Shown here piece by piece: positions 6,757-14,766 of a DNA stretch of 16,098 bases. The first letter of the stretch is position 1, and every line of letters begins with the position of its first letter. This stretch comes from CAZEFK01 sp964511405 (GTDB taxonomy: Bacteria > Pseudomonadota > Alphaproteobacteria > Elsterales > Elsteraceae), in NCBI GenBank assembly GCA_964511405.1, contig CAZEFK010000171.1:1-16098 (forward strand), in the 5' to 3' direction. A model generated the notes under the pieces. The model was not told where the DNA came from. It saw only the letters and a list, made by a program, of their open reading frames with translations, and made no database searches. Both the position numbers and the translations under genes were made by a program.

Positions 6757-6903
6757 TCAGCCCTGGCTGCTGCGGGTCAGGCGCTGGGCCACCCGCGCCA
6801 GCCGGTCGCGCAGACGGATCGCCGGCGCGGCGCCGTCGCCGGCCTGCAGCTTTTCGATGCGGGCCGCAAGCTTGTCGAGTTGGCTCTTCACATAAGGGGT
6901 CAT
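6757..6903 (-). CDS. Unrecognised 48-residue basic helical protein
   Basis: ATG at 6903-6901 opens 48 codons ending in TGA at 6759-6757, and AGGAG lies seven bases ahead of the ATG. The product starts MTPYVKSQLDKLAARIEKLQ, followed by a short Gly/Ala/Pro linker (AGDGAAPA, 21-28) and a second basic helix (IRLRDRLARVAQRLTRSS, 29-46). Both halves look amphipathic, so a helical hairpin or small coiled coil is likely. There are no cysteines, no membrane segment and no signal peptide. It follows the Gfo/Idh gene on the same strand after 102 bases and could be the last gene of that operon or have its own promoter. The ribosome site and codon bias support it as real. The family is not recognised and no function is proposed. 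Confidence 0.6.
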   Translation of the reverse strand: MTPYVKSQLDKLAARIEKLQAGDGAAPAIRLRDRLARVAQRLTRSSQG

Positions 6904-7005
6904 GCTCGGTCTCCTGATTTCGTCCCCTGTCATGCCCGCGGCGCGGGTCGGATGGCAAGCCGCCGCTCACCCCGAGGCCAGCGGCAAGTTCACCACCAGG
7001 CCACG

Positions 7006-8064
7006 TCACGCCACCGTCATCGCTCCCCGCCCGTCGCCCTCGAAGCACGCATCCAGCACCTTCTGCAGGTCCGAGGCCCGGCGGAAGCTGGGCTCCAGCG
7101 TGCGGCCCAGACGCACGGCATCGACGAACAGCTGCCAATTGGTCTTGACCGGCAGGCTGCGCACGGCGCGCCAGGCGAGGGTGTGGACGTTATCGCCCTC
7201 GCAGGCCTTGAGCAGCGTGGTCTCGTGGCTGTGCTCGAGCTCGATCGCGCCCTTGGTGCCGAACACCGCCAGCCGGAGGGCGTTGCCGTAGCCGGTCATG
7301 TAGCGGCTGGTGTGGATCACGGCGAGCGCGCCGTTCGACAGCTCCAGCGACATGACCGCGCTGTCGTTGGCATCCAAGCGGTAGGCGCCCATGCGGTCGC
7401 CTTCGGCCTTGGCGAAGGTTTTCAGGCGGGCCTGCACCGACACCGGGTCGAGGCCGGTGGCGTAGGTCGCGAAATCCAGGATGTGGATGCCGATGTCGCC
7501 CAGCACGCCCTTCGAGCCGTGCTCGGTCGACAGCCGCCACAGCCAGCGGTCGGTGGTGCGCCAGTCCTGCCAATGGTTGCCGACCAGCCAGCTCTGGCGG
7601 TAGCTGGCCTCGACATGGCGGACCTCGCCGACCGCACCCTCGGCGATCAGGGTGCGGGCGGTCTGCAGCGCCGCGACATTGCGGTAGGTCAGGTTGACCA
7701 TGCCGACCAGGCCGGCCGCCTCGACCGCCTGGGTCATCTCCAGGGCCAGCGGGTAGCTCGGCGCCAGCGGCTTCTCGCACAGCACATGCTTGCCGGCGGC
7801 GATCAGCGCGAGGGTGGTCGGGTGGTGGACGGCGTCAGGCGTGACGTTGCTGGCGGCATCGAAGCCCCCCCAGTCGATCGCCTCGTCCAGGCTGGTGAAC
7901 CAGCGCGGGATGCCGTGGGTGGCGCAGAAGCTTTCCGCGCGTGCGGGATTGGCGTCGACGCCGGCGACGACCTCGACCCCGGGCATGGCGGTGTAGGCGT
8001 CGGCATGGGCCGCCGCCCAGCTGCCGGTGCCCAGGATCAGCATACGGACCAGAGGCTGGCTCAC
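7006..8064 (-). CDS. thuB: Gfo/Idh/MocA-family oxidoreductase, ThuB-like
   Basis: This encodes 352 residues from GTG at 8064. GAGGAGGG lies about seven bases upstream, and the start overlaps the stop of the preceding ThuA-like gene (GTGA), so translation is probably coupled. The Rossmann nucleotide-binding site is MLILGTGSWAAAHADAY (8-24), acidic D37 ends the second strand, and the family signature CEKPLA is at 96-101. GDIGIHILDF (189-198) supplies D190 and H194, the usual catalytic pair. The family oxidises or reduces sugars and cyclitols with NAD(P). ThuB of Sinorhizobium works with ThuA in trehalose catabolism, proposed to go through a 3-keto-disaccharide; the exact step here is inference. 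Cytoplasmic. The family is certain; the thuB name rests on gene order. Confidence 0.85.
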   Translation of the reverse strand: MSQPLVRMLILGTGSWAAAHADAYTAMPGVEVVAGVDANPARAESFCATHGIPRWFTSLDEAIDWGGFDAASNVTPDAVHHPTTLALIAAGKHVLCEKPLAPSYPLALEMTQAVEAAGLVGMVNLTYRNVAALQTARTLIAEGAVGEVRHVEASYRQSWLVGNHWQDWRTTDRWLWRLSTEHGSKGVLGDIGIHILDFATYATGLDPVSVQARLKTFAKAEGDRMGAYRLDANDSAVMSLELSNGALAVIHTSRYMTGYGNALRLAVFGTKGAIELEHSHETTLLKACEGDNVHTLAWRAVRSLPVKTNWQLFVDAVRLGRTLEPSFRRASDLQKVLDACFEGDGRGAMTVA

Positions 8065-8846
8065 CGATAGCCCTCCTCGCCCGGCTTGTGCAGGCTCGGG
8101 CCGCGGGCCTCGATGCGCTCCGGCGCCTTGTCCACGGGCACGTTGGGCGCGGCCATGATCCCGGTCCAGGCCGGCGCCGGGTTGTGGGCCCAGCGCACGG
8201 CGTTGCGCAGCACCTGGCGGATAGTGGCGTCGTGATAGATGGGATAGGTCTCGTGGCCCGGCGAGAAATAGAAGATCCGGCCGCCGCCGCGGCGGAAGGC
8301 GACGCCGGAGCGGAACACCTCGCCGCCCTGGTACCACGAGATGAACACGGTCTCGTCGGGCTCGGGGATGGCGAAGGGCTCGCCATACATCTCGGAGCTT
8401 GCCACCTCGAACGCCGACGGCAGCCCTTGGGCGATGGGATGGCTGGGATTGACCGTCCACACCCGCTCGCGCTCGCCGGCCTCGCGCCATTTCAGGCTGC
8501 AGGGCGTGCCCATCAGCCGCTTGAAGATCTTGGAGAAGTGGCCGGAGTGCAGGACGATCAGGCCCATGCCCTCCCACACCCGGCGGGCGACGCGCTCGAC
8601 CACGGCGTCGGCGACCTCGCCATGGGCCTTGTGGCCCCACCACAGCAGCACGTCGGTGCGGGCCAGGCGCGCGTCGGCCAGGCCGTGCTCGGGCTCCTGC
8701 AGGGTCGCGGTCTCGGCCGCGATCGCGGGGTCCTCGGCCAGGGCCCGCGCGATCATCGTGTGCATGCCGTCGGGATAGAGCGCCGCCACCGCCGGGTTGG
8801 TGCGCTCGTGGATGTTCTCACCCCAGACCAGGGCTTGGATGGTCAT
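8061..8846 (-). CDS. thuA: ThuA-like protein (trehalose utilisation family)
   Basis: This encodes 261 residues from ATG at 8846, with AAAGGA about eight bases ahead. The sequence follows the ThuA family, which has a class I glutamine-amidotransferase-like fold: VLVWGE-type start (ALVWGENIHERTNP, 5-18), TDVLLWWGHKAHGEV (64-78), GMGLIVLHSGHFSKIFKRLM (93-112), VNPSHPIAQGLP (132-143) and GRIFYFSPGHETYPIYHD (189-206). The conserved histidines (71, 100, 103, 198) suggest a metal or catalytic site. In Sinorhizobium meliloti, loss of thuA or thuB impairs trehalose use. The protein lies in the cytoplasm and is thought to act on the oxidised sugar produced with ThuB. It sits between the transporter ATPase gene (25-base gap) and the ThuB-like gene (overlap). 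Confidence 0.88.
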   Translation of the reverse strand: MTIQALVWGENIHERTNPAVAALYPDGMHTMIARALAEDPAIAAETATLQEPEHGLADARLARTDVLLWWGHKAHGEVADAVVERVARRVWEGMGLIVLHSGHFSKIFKRLMGTPCSLKWREAGERERVWTVNPSHPIAQGLPSAFEVASSEMYGEPFAIPEPDETVFISWYQGGEVFRSGVAFRRGGGRIFYFSPGHETYPIYHDATIRQVLRNAVRWAHNPAPAWTGIMAAPNVPVDKAPERIEARGPSLHKPGEEGYR

Positions 8847-8871
8847 CGCAAGATCCTTTCGTGACGGGCGC

Positions 8872-9960
<1,089 letters not shown>

Positions 9961-9963
9961 CGC

Positions 9964-10800
9964 CTACCCCTTGACGGCGCCGGCGGTCAGGCCGGCCACG
10001 ATCTTGCGCTGGAACACCAGCACCAGCAGGATCAGCGGCACCGTCACGGTGACCGACGCCGCCATGATGTTGCCCCAGGGCAGCTCCTGCGAGCTGGCAC
10101 CCGAGATCAGCGCGATCGCGACCGGCACGGTGCGGCGCTCGGCCGACAGCACCAGGGTCAGCGCGAACAGGAACTCGTTCCAGGCGGTGATGAAGGCCAG
10201 CAGGCCGGTGGTCACCAGCGCCGGCCACAGCAGCGGCAGGAAGATGCGGGTCACCACCACCCAGGGCCTGGCGCCGTCGACGAAGGCCGCCTCCTCGACC
10301 TCCTTGGGCAGGTCGCGCATGAACGCGGTCAGCACCCAGACCGTGAAAGGCAAGGTCAGGATCAGGTGCGACAGCGCCACGCCCCAGATCGTGTTGTAGG
10401 CGCCGATCGCCCGCACCAGCTCGAAGATCCCGGCCAGCACCGCCACCTGGGGAAACATCGAGACGCTGAGGATCGCCAGCAGCAGCAGGCGCCGGCCCTT
10501 GAAGCTGACGCGGCCCAGCGCATAGGCGGCGGTCACGCCCAAGAGCAGCGACACGGCGACGACGCTGGTCGCCACCACCAGCGAGTTCACGATGCTGAGC
10601 GCGAAGGGCTGCTCGCGGAACACCGACAGATAGTTGCCGATGGTCGGCGCGTGCACCCAATAGGACACCTGGTACAGGCTGGAGCCCTGCCGCAGCGACG
10701 ACAGCACCGCGTAGTAGAACGGGAACAGCGACAGGACGACGATCACCGCCACCAGCGCCGCGAAGGCCGCCCGGCCGGCCCAGCGCCCGAAATGCCTCAC
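9964..10800 (-). CDS. thuG: Sugar ABC transporter permease, MalG type, ThuG-like
   Basis: This encodes 278 residues from GTG at 10800, overlapping the stop of the preceding permease by four bases (GTGA) with GAGGG six bases upstream. About six membrane segments are visible, the first at about 11-31. The EAA loop that docks to the ATPase is EEAAFVDGARPWVVVTRIFL (169-188), and the conserved ITAWNEFLFALTL (204-216) is typical of MalG-like subunits. It forms the membrane channel with the MalF-type subunit. The frame stays open far upstream, but that stretch lies over the neighbouring permease in another frame and is not coding here. Confidence 0.92.
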   Translation of the reverse strand: MRHFGRWAGRAAFAALVAVIVVLSLFPFYYAVLSSLRQGSSLYQVSYWVHAPTIGNYLSVFREQPFALSIVNSLVVATSVVAVSLLLGVTAAYALGRVSFKGRRLLLLAILSVSMFPQVAVLAGIFELVRAIGAYNTIWGVALSHLILTLPFTVWVLTAFMRDLPKEVEEAAFVDGARPWVVVTRIFLPLLWPALVTTGLLAFITAWNEFLFALTLVLSAERRTVPVAIALISGASSQELPWGNIMAASVTVTVPLILLVLVFQRKIVAGLTAGAVKG

Positions 10801-11768
10801 CGCTGGCCCTCGCGGTCCAGCCGCACCCGGCCGATCATCAGGGTCAGCAGCGTCAGCACCGCCACGGTCAGGAACAGCAGGGTGGCGGCGGCCGAGCCGT
10901 AGCCCGCCTCCTGGAAATCGACCAGCTGCTTGCGCGCATAGACCGACATGGTCTGGGTGTCGGGGCCGCCCGCGGTCAGCACATAGACGATGTCGAACAC
11001 GCGCAGCGCGTCGAGCGCGCGGAACACCACCGCGACCATGAGCGCCGGCGACACCAGCGGCAGGGTCACACGCAGGAACACGCGGACGGGGTGGATGCCG
11101 TCGATCCGCGCCGCCTCGTAGCAGTCGCCGGGCAGCATCTGCAGCCCGGCCAGGATCAGCAGCGCCATGAACGGCGTGGTCTTCCAGACGTCGGCGATGA
11201 TGACCGCGACAAGCGCCGTGTCGGCGTTGGCGGTCCACGCCACCGGCGCCGACAGCAGGCCGAGGCGCAGGCCCAGATCGTTGATCACACCGAACTGGTC
11301 GTTCAGCAGCCAGGACCAGATCTTGGCCGAGACGATGGTCGGGATCGCCCAGGGGACCAGGATCGCGGCCCGCACCAGGCCGCGCCCCGGAAAGCGGCTG
11401 TTGAGCACCAAGGCGACGGCGAAGCCCAGCACCGTCTCCAGGGCCACCGAGACCACCGCGAAGCGCAGGGTGTTGCCGACCGCCTGCCACCAGGCGGGGT
11501 CGACCAGCAGGCCGTCCCATTCGCCGTCGTCATAGACCAGGTAGTTGCCGAAGCCGATGAACCGGGCCTGGCCAAGCTCGCCCAGGCGGGCGTCGGTCAG
11601 GCCCAGCCACAGTGTGCGCAGCAGCGGCCAGGCCGCGACCACCGCCAGCACCGCCAGCATCGGCGCCAGGAACAGCCAGGCCGCGCGGACGCGCTGGCGG
11701 GTCAGGGCCGAGGCCGGGGCCGTCCGGCGGCGTCCGGTGCCGGCGGCGAGGGGCAGGACCTGGCTCAC
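10797..11768 (-). CDS. thuF: Sugar ABC transporter permease, MalF type, ThuF-like
   Basis: This encodes 323 residues from GTG at 11768. The start lies 11 bases after the binding-protein stop; it has no clear ribosome site, so re-initiation from the preceding gene is plausible. After a basic cytoplasmic leader (RRRTAPASALTRQRVR, 13-28) come six membrane segments, the first at about 30-52. A periplasmic stretch follows (FIGFGNYLVYDDGEWDG, 70-86). The EAA loop is YEAARIDGIHPVRVFLRVTL (217-236). FDIVYVLTAGGPDTQT (258-273) is a MalF/UgpA family hallmark. Partner of the MalG-type subunit. Confidence 0.9.
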   Translation of the reverse strand: MSQVLPLAAGTGRRRTAPASALTRQRVRAAWLFLAPMLAVLAVVAAWPLLRTLWLGLTDARLGELGQARFIGFGNYLVYDDGEWDGLLVDPAWWQAVGNTLRFAVVSVALETVLGFAVALVLNSRFPGRGLVRAAILVPWAIPTIVSAKIWSWLLNDQFGVINDLGLRLGLLSAPVAWTANADTALVAVIIADVWKTTPFMALLILAGLQMLPGDCYEAARIDGIHPVRVFLRVTLPLVSPALMVAVVFRALDALRVFDIVYVLTAGGPDTQTMSVYARKQLVDFQEAGYGSAAATLLFLTVAVLTLLTLMIGRVRLDREGQR

Positions 11769-11779
11769 CAGCGCGGCGG

Positions 11780-13045
11780 TCAGCGCATCGTGCGCTTGAG
11801 GCTGCGTTCGAGCTCGGCCAGCGACTGCTCCGGGGTCGCCGACTTGGCCAGCACGGCGTGCACGGCGTCCCAGATCTCGTTGGAGACCTTGGGGTAGGTG
11901 GCCCCGACCAGGCGCGACGGCCGCGCCACCGCACCGGCCAGCACCGGCCCGAGGTCGGCGAAGAACGGGTTGGCCTTCAGCACCTCGGGATCCTGGTACA
12001 GCGCCGGGATCGTCGGGTTGTAGGCACCGGCCACGGCGCGGCGCTTCTGCTCGGCCTGGCTGGTCAGATACATGACCAGGTCGGCCGCCTGATCGGGATG
12101 CTTGGAATATTTGGCGACCGCGAGCTGCCAGCCGCCCAGCGTCGCGCTGTGCTTGCCGTCCGCCCCGCCCTTGGGCAGGGGGGCCACGCCGACCTGGCCC
12201 TTGACGGCGCTGTCGCCGCCGTTGACCAGCGGCCAGGCATAGGGCCAGTTGCGCATGAACACGGCGTTGCCCGACTGGAACACGCCGCGCGCTTCTTCTT
12301 CCTGGTAATTGAGCACGCCTTCGGGCGTGATGGTGCCGATCCAGCCGGCGGCCATCTTCAGCGCCTGGGCGTCGGCCGGCGTGTTGACCGCGGGCTTGCC
12401 GTGGGCGTCGAACAGCGTGCCCTTGTAGCTGTCGATCCATTCCAGGGCGTCGCAGGTCAGTCCTTCATAGGCGCGGCCCTGCCAGACGAAGCCCCACATC
12501 TTGTCGTTGCCGGCCTGGCGCTCGCCGGCCTGGGCCTTGGCCGCGACGCTGGCCAGGTCGGCCCAGGTCTCGGGCACCGTGCCGCTGCCATATTTCGCCA
12601 GCAGATCGCGGCGGTAGAACAGCAGGCCGACATCGGTATACCAGGGCATGGCCAGCAGCTTGCCGTCGACCGTGTTGTTCTGGACGATCGACGGGAAATG
12701 CTTGGCCTCGGCGCCTTTTGCGTAGGGCTTGAGGTCGATGAAGTGGGCCTTGAGCGTGCCCGGCCAGATCACGTCGATCTGGTAGACGTCGATGTCCGAC
12801 GACCCGGCGGCGAGCTGCTGCTGGTACAGCGCCAGCCGCTCGGTGGTGCTGTTGGGTGTCGGGATCACCTGGACCGTGTTGCCGGTCTGCTTGGCCCAGG
12901 CCTCCGCGCCCTGCTTGCACAGCTCCAGCGAACTGCCCACCGCGCCGCAGGAGATCGCGATCTGGACCGCCGCGGCCGGCGCGGTGGCGCCGGCCAGCGC
13001 CAGGCCCATGGCCGCCGCGGCGACACCCCATCGAATAAATCGCAT
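11780..13045 (-). CDS. thuE: Sugar ABC transporter substrate-binding protein, ThuE-like
   Basis: This encodes 421 residues from ATG at 13045, with a strong AGGAGG seven bases upstream. A signal peptide (basic MRFIRW, then a hydrophobic core, cleavage near APAAA-VQ at 26) sends it to the periplasm. It belongs to the family 1 extracellular solute-binding proteins: NSTTERLALYQQQLAAGSSD (65-84), DVYQIDVIWPG (86-96), the LLAMPWYTDVGLLFYRRDLL segment near 130-150, and FMRNWPYAWPLV. C33 and C43 could form a disulfide near the amino terminus, in an ISCG segment that resembles ThuE as I remember it. ThuE-type proteins bind trehalose, maltose or sucrose; the real ligand is not shown by the sequence. 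First gene of the operon, divergent from the LacI-family gene. Confidence 0.9.
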   Translation of the reverse strand: MRFIRWGVAAAAMGLALAGATAPAAAVQIAISCGAVGSSLELCKQGAEAWAKQTGNTVQVIPTPNSTTERLALYQQQLAAGSSDIDVYQIDVIWPGTLKAHFIDLKPYAKGAEAKHFPSIVQNNTVDGKLLAMPWYTDVGLLFYRRDLLAKYGSGTVPETWADLASVAAKAQAGERQAGNDKMWGFVWQGRAYEGLTCDALEWIDSYKGTLFDAHGKPAVNTPADAQALKMAAGWIGTITPEGVLNYQEEEARGVFQSGNAVFMRNWPYAWPLVNGGDSAVKGQVGVAPLPKGGADGKHSATLGGWQLAVAKYSKHPDQAADLVMYLTSQAEQKRRAVAGAYNPTIPALYQDPEVLKANPFFADLGPVLAGAVARPSRLVGATYPKVSNEIWDAVHAVLAKSATPEQSLAELERSLKRTMR

Positions 13046-13090
13046 CAGGGTTCCTCCTGTTTCCGGGTCTATGCCCTGTTGCGCCGACTT

Positions 13091-13100
13091 AAAGCGCTTT
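13091..13100. promoter_or_regulatory. LacI-family operator in front of the thu-like operon
   Basis: AAAGCGCTTT is a perfect 10-bp palindrome with the central CG typical of LacI-family operators (wider context TTAAAGCGCTTTCA). It lies about 45 bases ahead of the substrate-binding protein start, where the candidate promoter predicts the transcription start. A bound repressor would block RNA polymerase. The divergent LacI-family protein is the obvious candidate to bind it. Confidence 0.65.
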
Positions 13101-13106
13101 CAGGAA

Positions 13107-13135
13107 AGGCTGCGCGCCCATTCCGAGCTTGTCAA
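13107..13135 (-). promoter_or_regulatory. Candidate promoter of the thu-like operon
   Basis: On the minus strand a perfect -35 hexamer TTGACA (13135-13130) is followed after 17 bases by CAGCCT (13112-13107), a weak -10. The start of transcription would fall near 13100, on the operator. A weak -10 with a strong -35 is common in alphaproteobacteria. No other good pair was seen in the gap. Confidence 0.4.
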
Positions 13136-13229
13136 GACTGCCCTATGGCATTGGGCCCACTATGCTTTTGGCCGAGGCAGGGCTATCGTTCGCATGGCCG
13201 TCGGCAGGGCGGCCATGCGAGCAAGGATC

Positions 13230-13239
13230 AAAGCGGTTT
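13230..13239. promoter_or_regulatory. Second LacI-type operator, ahead of the regulator gene
   Basis: AAAGCGGTTT differs by one base from the palindrome at 13091-13100 and ends three bases before the regulator start codon. It would allow autoregulation, or looping between two sites 139 bases apart. It also occupies the place where a ribosome-binding site would be expected. Confidence 0.45.
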
Positions 13240-13242
13240 CCA

Positions 13243-14274
13243 ATGGCGGGCAGGGTGGTCGGCCTAAAGCAGGTGGCAGCGCATCTGGGATTGTCGCCGG
13301 CGACGGTCAGCCGGGCGCTCAACGGCTATCCCGAGATCAGCGCGGCGACCCGGGCGCGCGTGGCCGCCGCCGCCGCGGCGCTGGGCTATCGGCCGAACCC
13401 GTCGGCCCGGCAGCTCGCGACCGGGCGGGCCAGCGCGGTCGGGCTGGTGTTCCCGCTGCACCGGCTGTACCTGGCCGAGGCCCTGTTCTTCGACTTCATC
13501 GTCGGGGTCAGCGATGTCCTGACCCGGCGCAACTACGATCTGGTGCTGTCGCCGTTCCAGGACGACGAAGGCGGGGTGTTCCGGCGGCTGGCCGCGGCGC
13601 GGTCGGTCGACGGCGTGATCCTGAACCGGCCGCTGGTGTGCGATCCGCGGGTGCCGCTGCTGCAGGCGCTGGGCCTGCCGTTCGTGCTGCATGGCCGCAC
13701 CGAGGCCGACCAGCCCTACGCCCATGTCGACATCGACAACGAGTCGGTGTTCGCGCAGCTGGCGGGGTTGCTGCTCGACCTCGGCCACCGCCGGATCGCC
13801 AGCCTGAATGCGTCGAGCGAGTTCACCTATGCCGCCGCCCGTGCCCGCAGCCTGGCGCGGACCTTCGCGGCGCGTGGCCTGGCCGCCGACCCGGCCCTGC
13901 ACTACGAGACGCCGATGAACGAGGAGTCGGGCTATGTCCTGACCCGCGGCCTGCTGGACCGGCCGGACCCGCCGACGGCTCTGATCTGCGGCTCGGTGTT
14001 CCTGGCCCAGGGCGCCTATCGGGCGCTGCGCGACCGCGGGCTGGAGCCCGGCCGCGACATGGCGGTGGTCGCCCATGACGACCTGGTCCGCGACCTCCGC
14101 GCCGCCCAGTTCCAGCCGGCGCTGACCGCCACCCAGTCGTCGGTGCGCCAGGCCGGCGAGCGCAGCGCCGAGGTCCTGCTGGACCAGCTGGCTGCCCCGG
14201 GCGCTGAACCGGTCCAGGAGGTGTGGCCGGTCGAGCTGGTGTTCCGCGCGTCCGCGATGCCGGCGCCGGCCTGA
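13243..14274 (+). CDS. thuR: LacI-family transcriptional regulator, ThuR-like
   Basis: This encodes 343 residues from ATG at 13243. The helix-turn-helix and hinge are canonical: GLKQVAAHLGLSPATVSRAL (7-26), then EISAATRARVAAAAAALGYR (31-50) and PNPSARQLATGRA (51-63). The rest is a periplasmic-binding-protein-like sugar domain (SAVGLVFPL, 64-72; SVDGVILNRP near 121-130; an ALICGSVFLAQGAYRAL segment near 245; VVAHDDLVRDLRAAQFQPAL near 267-286). The upstream AAGGA is 15 bases away, so initiation may be weak or the message leaderless; a GTG at 13255 is an alternative start. It most likely represses the divergent sugar operon by binding the AAAGCGCTTT site and is released by a sugar. The stop lies four bases from the stop of the opposing GNAT gene. 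Confidence 0.92.
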   Translation: MAGRVVGLKQVAAHLGLSPATVSRALNGYPEISAATRARVAAAAAALGYRPNPSARQLATGRASAVGLVFPLHRLYLAEALFFDFIVGVSDVLTRRNYDLVLSPFQDDEGGVFRRLAAARSVDGVILNRPLVCDPRVPLLQALGLPFVLHGRTEADQPYAHVDIDNESVFAQLAGLLLDLGHRRIASLNASSEFTYAAARARSLARTFAARGLAADPALHYETPMNEESGYVLTRGLLDRPDPPTALICGSVFLAQGAYRALRDRGLEPGRDMAVVAHDDLVRDLRAAQFQPALTATQSSVRQAGERSAEVLLDQLAAPGAEPVQEVWPVELVFRASAMPAPA

Positions 14275-14278
14275 GTAG

Positions 14279-14756
14279 TCACCGCCCGAGCCGCTTCTCG
14301 TAGCGCCAGACCTCCAGGGCCAGCGGGCCGTCGGGCGTGTCGACGTGGCTGACGACGGTTCGGGCCCCGATGCCACCCCGACTTCTCGTAGAAGCGGGCG
14401 GCGCGGTGATTGCCGATCGCGCAAGCGAGCCAGGCGACGGCAACGGCGCGGGCGGCGAGCCGCGCTTCGGCATCGCCGATCAGGAGGCCGGCGGTGCCGG
14501 TCCCGCGGGCTGCGGCCGACACGTAGAACTGGTCGAGCTCGTCGCCCTTCAGCCAGTAGAACCCGAGCGGCGCGCCCGCGGGCCCGGTGACCCACAGGTC
14601 GGCCGGCGCCCCGGCGAGCCGCTCAGCGAAGCTCGCGAGCGTGCGGACGCGGGCCAGGGCCGCGGGCACGATCGCGGCATGGGCGTCCTGCCATCCCTGG
14701 TGCCAGAGGCGGGCCAGGGTGTCGATGTCGCCGGGCGCGGCCGGCCGGACCGTCAT
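14279..14756 (-). pseudogene. GNAT-family acetyltransferase, frameshifted
   Basis: From ATG at 14756 the frame encodes a GNAT protein: MTVRPAAPGDIDTLARLWHQ (1-20), GFYWLKGDELDQFYVS (65-80), the acetyl-CoA loop ARGTGTAGLL (83-92, R84 to A89), and CAIGNHRAARFYEKSGW (112-128). After WHRG the frame turns to unrelated sequence that runs on over the LacI-family gene. The expected end, ARTVVSHVDTPDG and LALEVWRYEKRLGR, is found in another frame, closing at TGA 14281-14279. One extra base in GGGCCCC at 14362-14368 explains this: 478 bases is 159 codons plus one. It is either a genuine broken gene or a sequencing error in a G/C run. It starts 10 bases after the M24 gene stop and was probably co-transcribed with it. 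The acceptor is unknown. Confidence 0.8.
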
Positions 14757-14766
14757 CGGGTCCGGC

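Noticed and set aside
6670..8070. Plus-strand open frame of 466 codons opposite the ThuB-like gene
   Set aside because: Antisense shadow of a clear Gfo/Idh gene; no recognisable domain and no ribosome site.
11612..13267. Plus-strand open frame of 551 codons opposite the substrate-binding protein gene
   Set aside because: Antisense shadow of the ThuE-like gene; it also runs through the operator region.
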